A stretch of 64,000 nucleotides of DNA from Nocardiopsis quinghaiensis (GTDB lineage: Bacteria > Actinomycetota > Actinomycetes > Streptosporangiales > Streptosporangiaceae): the NCBI RefSeq assembly GCF_008638365.1, contig NZ_VWVU01000006.1, positions 248,001-312,000 of the forward strand, read 5' to 3'. Under the pieces are notes generated by a model. It did no database searches and was not told the origin of the DNA. It saw only the letters and a program-made list of their open reading frames with translations. The translations under genes and the position numbers were made by a program. Below, piece after piece: positions 58,276-64,000 of this stretch. The number at the start of each line of letters is the position of its first letter. Position 1 is the stretch's first letter.

Positions 58276-59463
58276 ATGGCCAGAACCCCGGGACGCCTGT
58301 CCTCCGCTGCCACCAGCGGCCACATCCTGGAGCTCATACGTTCGGGCACCGCGACCAGCCGCTCCGAGATCGGCCGGGTCACGGGCCTGTCCCGCCCCTC
58401 CGTGGCCCTGCGTGTGACCGAGCTGATCAACAGCGGGCTCGTCACCGAGAGCTCGGGAGCGGCCTCCAGCGGCGGCCGACCGCCCACCCTGCTGGAGTTC
58501 AACGCCGACAGCGGCCTCATCCTCACCAGCGCACTCGGCATGGTCCGCAGCCAGGCCGCGGTGTGCGACCTCAACGGCGACGTCCTGGCCCGCACGCCGG
58601 GCTCACCCGACATGGAGCAGGGCCCCGACGCCACCCTCCCCTGGCTGCTGGACACCTGGTCCGACCAGATCGCCTCGCTTGGCCGTGACCCCGGTGACGT
58701 GCGCGGTGTGGGCATCGGCCTGCCCGGGACCGTCGAGTTCCACGCGGGCCGCGCCGACGACCGCCCGTTCCTGGGCAAGTGGGCGGGGGTGGCCCTGGCC
58801 CCGCTGGTCGCCGAGCGCTTCCCGGTACCGGTGACGGTCGACAACGACGTGAACGTGATGGCGCTCGGCGAGCACATCGCGGGCGGGCACGGACATCCCG
58901 ACGACATGGTGTTCGTGAAGGTCTCCACCGGAATCGGCGCCGGACTGCTGTCCGGCGGACGGCTGCTGCGCGGCTCGCTGGGCGCCGCCGGGGAGATCGG
59001 GCACATCCCGGTACGCGACGGCGGCGGACTCCCCTGCCGTTGCGGCAACACCGACTGCCTGGAGGCCGTCGCGGGCGGGCGGCGGCTCCTGGACAGCGCC
59101 GCCGAGCAGGGGCGCGAGGCGGCCACCCTCAAGGACCTGGTCGCGCTGGCCGCCGAGGGCGACCCGGTCGCGGTGACCCTGGTCCGGTCCGCCGGGCGGC
59201 GGCTCGGCGAGGCGCTCGCCGGCGCGGTGAACCTGCTCAACCCCGAGGTGATCGTTCTGGGCGGCGACGTGTCGGAGGCCTACGACCACCTGGTCGCGGG
59301 CGTGCGCGAGGTGGTGTTCCAACAGTGCACCGCCCTCGCCACCCGGCAGCTGCGCGTGGTGGCCAGCTCCCTGTGGGACGATGCGGGCGTACGCGGCTGC
59401 GCCGCCATGGTGACCGAGGAGATCCTGTCACCGGAGGCGGTGAACAAGCTCCTGGCCGGGTGA
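58276..59463 (+). CDS. ROK-family transcriptional regulator
   Basis: A 395-residue NagC/XylR-type protein. The N-terminal winged HTH (ATSRSEIGRVTGLSRPSVAL, RVTELINSGLV, SGGRPPTLLEF) is followed by a sugar-kinase fold: GIGLPGTVEF, VDNDVNVMALGEH, VKVSTGIGAGLL, GAAGEIGHIPV and the zinc-site block CRCGNTDCLEAVAGG. Proteins of this type repress sugar genes and respond to a sugar or sugar phosphate. Its divergent position suggests control of zwf-edd-eda. Confidence 0.92.
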   Translation: MARTPGRLSSAATSGHILELIRSGTATSRSEIGRVTGLSRPSVALRVTELINSGLVTESSGAASSGGRPPTLLEFNADSGLILTSALGMVRSQAAVCDLNGDVLARTPGSPDMEQGPDATLPWLLDTWSDQIASLGRDPGDVRGVGIGLPGTVEFHAGRADDRPFLGKWAGVALAPLVAERFPVPVTVDNDVNVMALGEHIAGGHGHPDDMVFVKVSTGIGAGLLSGGRLLRGSLGAAGEIGHIPVRDGGGLPCRCGNTDCLEAVAGGRRLLDSAAEQGREAATLKDLVALAAEGDPVAVTLVRSAGRRLGEALAGAVNLLNPEVIVLGGDVSEAYDHLVAGVREVVFQQCTALATRQLRVVASSLWDDAGVRGCAAMVTEEILSPEAVNKLLAG

Positions 59464-59773
59464 GGGGAACCCGGCGGCGCTCCTGACCACAGGTTCCGGA
59501 CGGGAGAAGTTACCTCTCCGTCTGATCGGGAACCCTCAGGGGGAGACCTTGGCCCTCCCGATGCCCGCCCTGCCCCCGCGCGCCGAACCAGCCGCCCGCC
59601 ATCGAGGCTGACCTGCGACGACGCCGTCAGCGGCGAACGCACGCCCCCTGCCCGCACTTGACAACCGCCCTCGATGTGGCGAATAGTCACCCAGCACCGT
59701 TCCCGCCCCGCCGCACACCTCCGTCACCCCGTGACCGCGCCCGTGCGGGCCCCCGCCCGGAAAGGTCCCTGCC
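59464..59773. other. Intergenic region, no gene recognised
   Basis: This 310-base gap holds the presumed promoter of the next gene. No conserved frame, RNA or strong hairpin was recognised. Confidence 0.35.
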
Positions 59774-60463
59774 GTGCTCCTAGAGAACCCACTCGTCCTG
59801 ATCCTGTTGGGTGCCGGAATCAGCCTGGTCACCAGTGTCGTCGTGACCGGCTTCCAGGCACGCCTCGTCAGACGCGGCGACACCCGCACCGCGTCCCGCG
59901 CCTCCGCGCGGAACCTCACCAGCGCCTTCATCGCCGAGCGTGACACGTCCGACCAGCAGGAGAGCTTCCTCGCCGAGGCGGAACTGACGGTCATGTCGAT
60001 GACCGACCGCAAGACCCGCGACCGGCTGCGCGACGTCATCCGCATGCTGCGCGAGCGGACGCTGCCCGAGGTCGAGGAACTCAGCGGAGTCAAGTCCGAG
60101 CGCGCCCGCCAACTGCTGTGCGACCACGCGCTGGAGGTGCTCGGCGCACACCTGCGCTCCGAGCGGCTGCCCGAGGTACCCGCCCCGGTCCGCAAGATGC
60201 TGTCCGTGGAGGAGGAGGCGCTGAGCATCCACTCCGGCGAGACTCCACGCCCCGTCAGCGAGCCCATCACCAAGAGCGCGGTCACGGCGCGCCCCCGGCA
60301 CACCGAGGGCGCCAAGCCCGCCTCTCCCGCCCGCAAGAACACCAAGCCCGCCGCCAAACCCGCCGCCAAACCCGCCGCGAAGCCCGCGGCCAAGGGCGGA
60401 CGCTCCGCCACCGCCACCGCGGAGGAGGAGCCCCAGAAGGAAAGCGCCTTCTGGGACGACTGA
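59774..60463 (+). CDS. Membrane-anchored protein with Ala/Lys/Pro-rich tail
   Basis: A 229-residue protein. One N-terminal hydrophobic helix (NPLVLILLGAGISLVTSVVV) is followed by a helical, charged region (SFLAEAELTVMSMTDRKTRD, RLRDVIRMLRERTLPEVEEL). A low-complexity tail contains four tandem KPAA units near residues 191-209, and the protein ends with acidic EEEPQKESAFWDD. GTG start. No family recognised. The histone-like KPAA repeats could bind nucleic acid or an acidic surface, but this is only compositional. Confidence 0.6.
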   Translation: MLLENPLVLILLGAGISLVTSVVVTGFQARLVRRGDTRTASRASARNLTSAFIAERDTSDQQESFLAEAELTVMSMTDRKTRDRLRDVIRMLRERTLPEVEELSGVKSERARQLLCDHALEVLGAHLRSERLPEVPAPVRKMLSVEEEALSIHSGETPRPVSEPITKSAVTARPRHTEGAKPASPARKNTKPAAKPAAKPAAKPAAKGGRSATATAEEEPQKESAFWDD

Positions 60464-60910
60464 CCCCGACCCGGAGAACACCGGGTCTTCGCGCGCAGAA
60501 CCGGGCCGCGGGTTCCGGCACCGCGCCGACGCCCTGTCCAGGAGGTTTTCCCACGGCCCCTGAGGGGAAAGTCAGGCGCACAGGCTCCACAGGACAACCA
60601 CGGGGCTGAGGAATTGTGCGGCGCAATTGTGGTCAGGTATCCCGCTCAAGGACGACCCGGGCGCGCGGTGGCGAAGAACTTCGCCTAGGATCTCTGCCAC
60701 GCGCGGTTTTCCCGTGTCGTTGGCAGCAGCCGTTTCCTGGTGCTGCCGGTGCCCCGTGGGCCGTCCCCAGTCCCCCAGGAGGCCCCGGACTCGGCAATCA
60801 CCCGTCTCCGCTGCCCCGCGCGATCTCCGCATTCCCTTGGACGCGTGAGCCTCCAGACCGGTGTCCGACCGTTGGCACGCCCCGCTGTCCGAACTCACCG
60901 AGATTGCACG
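60464..60910. other. Intergenic region upstream of the LCP gene
   Basis: No gene is convincing here. An imperfect inverted repeat AATTGTGC-G-GCGCAATT near 60,613-60,630 is AT-rich relative to the background and could be a regulatory site. Confidence 0.35.
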
Positions 60911-62368
60911 ATGCCCGCTGACGAGAACTCCGCCGACTCAGGCGCGGATCACACACCAGACGAGACGCCCGAGAACGGCTCTGGTCCCGAGGACACCGGT
61001 TCCGACCGGGCCGGGGCCACCCGCCCGAATGACCGGGACGACCCCGGTGGGACGGTCCCGGGGTCCCCCGAGAACGGGGACGAGAACGGGGACGGGGACG
61101 GCTCACGGGACGCCGAGCCTCCCGAGGACTCCGGTGACGGGAACGAGGACGAGGGCGAGGACGGCAAGGCCGCTGCCTCCGTTCCCCCGGTCCGCGGAAA
61201 ACGGCGCCGCGTGCGCCGGATCCTGATGTGGACCGCCGTGGGCCTGGTACTCGTCCTGGCCGCCGGAGCCGCCACCGCCTACGGCTACTACCACTCGCTG
61301 CGCTCGGGCATGGTCCAGCACGACATCGACTCGGCCCTCCAGGAGGAGGACCGCCCCGAGCGGATCAACGACGCGGTCAACGTCCTCTTCATGGGCACCG
61401 ACGGCTACGAGGAGGGGAGCACCGCCTACACGCAGGAGTTCGAGGGCGAGCGCTCGGACGCGATCATGCTGGCGCACATCTCGCCCGAGAAACGGGTCTC
61501 GGTGATCAGTTTCCCCCGGGACTCCCTGGTGGACCTGCCCCAGTGCGCCCCCTACGGCGAGACCGAGGGCACGCAGGCCTACTTCGGCATGATCAACGCG
61601 GCGATGTACCACGGCGGCCCGCCCTGCGTGGTCCGCACCATCGAGTCGCTCACCGGCATCCGGATCGACCACTTCGTGCACCTGAGCTTCATGAGCTTCC
61701 GCGACGTGGTGAACGCCATCGGCGGCGTGGACATCTGCATCCCCGAGCCGATGCAGGACAGCCGTTCCGACCTCGACCTCGAAGCGGGACAGCAGATACT
61801 CAACGGGGACGAGGCGCTGTCGTTCGTCCGGGCGCGCTACGAGATCGGCAACGGCAGCGACATCGGCCGCATCGACCGCCAGCAGATGTTCCTGGCCGCC
61901 CTCGCCGACCAGGTGACCAGCAACGACGTACTGAGCAGCCCGGCCAAGCTGAACGGCATCCTCCAGGCTGTGGCCCGCAACAGCGCCACCGACCAGGCGC
62001 TCACGCTCGACAGGATGCTCTCGCTCGCCGTGACCCTCTCGGGTGTGGACCTGACCGACATCGATTTCCACACCGTTCCCTGGTACCAGGCACCCTTCGA
62101 CCCCAACCGGGTCATGTGGTACGAGGAGGAGGCCGCGGCGCTGTTCACCGCCGTGCGCGAGGACCGACCCGTGAGCGCGCTGACGGCCGACGACGCGGCG
62201 GCGCCGCAGGACCCGCCCGGCACCTCGCCCTCACCGGTGGACATCTCCTCCGCGAACGCGTCCCCGCCGGATGTCCCGGAGTCCGCCCGTCCGGGCCAGG
62301 GACGCGACGCCACGTCCGACCCGTGTGCCGACGGCCTGGGCTTCGGCACGGGGGAGGAGACCGAGTAG
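60911..62368 (+). CDS. LytR-CpsA-Psr (LCP) family cell-wall glycopolymer transferase
   Basis: A 485-residue protein with an acidic, disordered cytoplasmic N-terminus (~residues 1-95, rich in Asp/Glu/Gly), a basic RGKRRRVRRI anchor, one transmembrane helix (~102-122) and an extracellular LCP domain. LCP blocks are NVLFMGTDGYEEGS, RSDAIMLAHISPEKRVSVIS, FPRDSLVDLP, INAAMYHGGPPCVVRTIESL, TGIRIDHFVHLSF, VDICIP, LNGDEALSFVRARYE and GRIDRQQMFLAAL. Such enzymes attach teichoic-acid-like or arabinogalactan polymers to peptidoglycan. The Pro/Ser-rich C-terminal tail has no domain. Confidence 0.93.
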   Translation: MPADENSADSGADHTPDETPENGSGPEDTGSDRAGATRPNDRDDPGGTVPGSPENGDENGDGDGSRDAEPPEDSGDGNEDEGEDGKAAASVPPVRGKRRRVRRILMWTAVGLVLVLAAGAATAYGYYHSLRSGMVQHDIDSALQEEDRPERINDAVNVLFMGTDGYEEGSTAYTQEFEGERSDAIMLAHISPEKRVSVISFPRDSLVDLPQCAPYGETEGTQAYFGMINAAMYHGGPPCVVRTIESLTGIRIDHFVHLSFMSFRDVVNAIGGVDICIPEPMQDSRSDLDLEAGQQILNGDEALSFVRARYEIGNGSDIGRIDRQQMFLAALADQVTSNDVLSSPAKLNGILQAVARNSATDQALTLDRMLSLAVTLSGVDLTDIDFHTVPWYQAPFDPNRVMWYEEEAAALFTAVREDRPVSALTADDAAAPQDPPGTSPSPVDISSANASPPDVPESARPGQGRDATSDPCADGLGFGTGEETE

Positions 62369-62448
62369 GTGCCGAGCGGGCGTTCTTCGGAGCGCCGGCG
62401 GGCCGGCACCGGATACGCCCGGAGCTCCCAGGCTCCGGACACGACGAG

Positions 62449-62486
62449 ACCGCGGCTCCGGATCCCCCCAGGTCCGGAGCCGCGGT
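62449..62486. terminator. Terminator downstream of the LCP gene
   Basis: ACCGCGGCTCCGGA and TCCGGAGCCGCGGT form a 14-bp perfect stem with a 10-base loop, about 80 bases after the LCP stop and between convergent genes. Confidence 0.75.
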
Positions 62487-62598
62487 GCGCCTCGGGCGGC
62501 GGGAACTCGACTCCTCCGCCGGTACGCGCCTGGAACCCCCACAGTTCCGTTCGGCGCCCCAGTCAGCGGTGGATGGTCCCGCTCACCGCCCGAGGCCG

Positions 62599-62626
62599 GT
62601 GCGCCCGCCGATCACGGCGGGCGCAC
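62599..62626. terminator. Terminator of the secreted repeat protein gene
   Basis: GTGCGCCCGCCG-ATCA-CGGCGGGCGCAC is a perfect 12-bp stem with a tetraloop, 13 bases past the minus-strand stop codon at 62,639. Confidence 0.8.
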
Positions 62627-62638
62627 GTTCCAGGAAGG

Positions 62639-63751
62639 TCAGACGAGGCCGCCGGACAGCGTGTCGTCCAGCGCACCGGTGTCGACGTCGGGCCGGCCCA
62701 GCTCGGGCATGCCCTCCACGCCGACCAGGTCGTTGCCCAGCGAGTCGCCGCCGGGCGCCAGCTGCGTCGTGCGCGCGGTGTCGGCGACCAGTCCGGTGGC
62801 GTCGGCGACCTCGGGCACCGGCAGCGGTCCGACCGGAGCGTCGCCGATGAGCTGGGGCAGGGCGCTGCTCCCGGCGGACATGGGCACCACGTCGTCGGAC
62901 AGCACCAGCTCGGAGACGATGTCACCGGCGCCGCCGGTCAGGTCGGTGTTCTCTCCGTTGACGGGAGCGACCGGGCCGTCCATGGCAGCGGACAGGGGCA
63001 GCGGCTCACCGGGGGTGGGCAGGGTGGCGTCGAGGCCGTTCAGGTCGCCGCCGACCTCGTGGGTGCCCCGCTCGACCGCCGAGCCCAGCTGGTCGACGGC
63101 GGCGTCGACCTCCTCCGTGGAGTCGGACAGGGGCACGGGCGACTCGGTGTGGCTCAGCGGCAGCGTGCCACCGCCCAGACCCAAACCGCTCAGCACGTCC
63201 GTACCACCCAGCAGACCCGACAGCGGGTCCGACGACACCGGGCTCGCGGAGGGCGGAGCAGCGTGCGACAGCGGCAGCGTGCCACCGCCCAGACCCAAAC
63301 CGCTCAGCACGTCCGTACCACCCAGCAGACCCGACAGCGGGTCCGACGGAGCCCGGTCTGCGCTCTGGGCCAGCGGCAGGCCGTCGGCCGCGGTGTTCAG
63401 GTCCAGCGGACCGACGTCGGCGGCGTTGTCCTCGCCGGTCCCGATCGGGGCGTCGGTGGAGACGGTGTCCCCGACGACTCCGCCGAAGGGCTGCCCGGGC
63501 GCGGACTGGCGGCGCACGTCGGGCTGGGCGGAGAGCTGGCCGGGCTCGACCCTGACCAGCTCGCCCAGGGGCGTGGAGACACCTTCCGTCAGCGACGCCG
63601 GGACCTGGCCGCCCAGGTCGTTCAGGGGCAGCCCGTCCGTGACGCCGCCGAGGGTGTCCGCTCCCGAGATCCCGGCTCCCAGGGCGACGAAACCCGCGGT
63701 GCCGGCGGCCACCAGCATGGTCCTTGCGGAGGTGCGGGCGGTGTTGAACAT
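62639..63751 (-). CDS. Secreted low-complexity protein with internal repeats
   Basis: A 370-residue protein. The N-terminal signal peptide is NTARTSARTMLVAAGTAGFV, then ALGAGISGA. The mature part is acidic, Gly/Leu/Pro/Ser-rich and lacks Cys. Blocks of the type DPLSGLLGGTDVLSGLGLGG followed by GTLPLSH occur twice in tandem, and looser LPL/LGG units recur throughout. This resembles actinobacterial cell-surface structural proteins, but no family is certain and there is no sorting signal or membrane anchor. The ATG at 63,751 is preceded by GGAAGGA at 8 bases. Confidence 0.7.
   Translation of the reverse strand: MFNTARTSARTMLVAAGTAGFVALGAGISGADTLGGVTDGLPLNDLGGQVPASLTEGVSTPLGELVRVEPGQLSAQPDVRRQSAPGQPFGGVVGDTVSTDAPIGTGEDNAADVGPLDLNTAADGLPLAQSADRAPSDPLSGLLGGTDVLSGLGLGGGTLPLSHAAPPSASPVSSDPLSGLLGGTDVLSGLGLGGGTLPLSHTESPVPLSDSTEEVDAAVDQLGSAVERGTHEVGGDLNGLDATLPTPGEPLPLSAAMDGPVAPVNGENTDLTGGAGDIVSELVLSDDVVPMSAGSSALPQLIGDAPVGPLPVPEVADATGLVADTARTTQLAPGGDSLGNDLVGVEGMPELGRPDVDTGALDDTLSGGLV
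63155..63349 (-). repeat. Two 81-nt near-identical direct repeats inside the secreted protein gene
   Basis: Copies at 63,155-63,235 and 63,269-63,349 are identical over the first 80 bases and encode the 27-residue DPLSGLLGG...LPL unit. The lack of even synonymous changes means a recent duplication or gene conversion. Confidence 0.85.
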
Positions 63752-64000
63752 GTGTGGTCCTTCCGGAGTGTCGTATGTGGCTGTCGTGGGCGGACCGGGT
63801 CGTCCGCCGCCCGACGGATCCGCTCCCCCGGCCGGGAGGAGGGTCCGTCTGGTTCGAGCTTTCCGGTGGGGGAGCCTGTCGCACCTGGAGGGAGCGACGG
63901 AGCTCGGCCGGTCATCAGTCGTGGGTCTGGCTGTCCACTGACTGACGTGAACCCCGCGGTCGGGTGCGCGGCTCACGTCAATCACCAGAGGCATCCGGGT
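63752..64000. other. Upstream region of the secreted protein gene, no gene
   Basis: The last 249 bases hold the presumed promoter of the minus-strand secreted protein. TGACGTGAACC and GGCTCACGTCA near 63,944-63,979 form an imperfect dyad. No gene is supported before the window ends. Confidence 0.35.

Overview
The window is high-GC actinobacterial DNA with GTG/ATG starts, strong Shine-Dalgarno sites, ATGA/GTGA gene overlaps and many IS remnants. The gene content (an indolactam-type cluster, a zwf-edd-eda operon, an LCP protein) suggests Nocardiopsis or a close relative. That assignment is inference; no rRNA or marker gene is present.

Bases 1-21,261 look like the right part of an integrative element in a tRNA-Ser(GCU) gene. 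A tyrosine recombinase is cut by the left window edge. A 3' half of tRNA-Ser without its 5' half lies at 21,203-21,261, followed by a strong terminator. The element carries an XRE/TPR regulator divergent from a small conserved protein and a methyltransferase, and a dead integrase copy. It also carries a type I-G-like CRISPR-Cas locus: csb1, csb2 and one cas3 gene with a fused C-terminal Cas8-like domain, all on the minus strand. Two arrays flank the cas genes and are read outward: about 51 repeats to the left and about 19 to the right. Their leaders share a box at the same distance from the first repeat. No cas1, cas2 or cas4 is present. Beyond the right array are a HEPN-motif/zinc-ribbon protein and an HTH/P-loop/repeat protein, both candidate defence genes.

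Bases 21,500-23,000 hold IS3, IS30 and IS110 fragments. After a MerR/TipAS regulator and a truncated gene comes a minus-strand operon (34,808-24,000) resembling teleocidin/pendolmycin/lyngbyatoxin pathways: a two-module NRPS (A-MT-PCP-C-A-PCP-R), an MbtH-P450 fusion, a DMATS-type indole prenyltransferase and an SDR. One in-frame TAA at the start of the second PCP splits the NRPS, so the pathway is probably silent unless this is an assembly error or is read through. ISAs1 and IS630 fragments and a truncated secreted protein lie upstream.

From about 37,800 onward the window looks like core chromosome. It has a membrane protein, a MarR/MFS divergent pair, a molybdopterin oxidoreductase lacking the N-terminal Fe-S cysteines with a small partner, and a DrrAB-type ABC exporter whose ATPase gene has a late frameshift. 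Next come a P-loop ATPase paired with a membrane-anchored ligand-binding protein, an internally deleted ABC exporter, 3-methyladenine glycosylase I, a TetR regulator and a methyltransferase. The Entner-Doudoroff operon zwf-edd-eda lies divergent from a ROK regulator. The window ends with a membrane-anchored Ala/Lys/Pro-tailed protein, an LCP transferase and a repeat-rich secreted protein.
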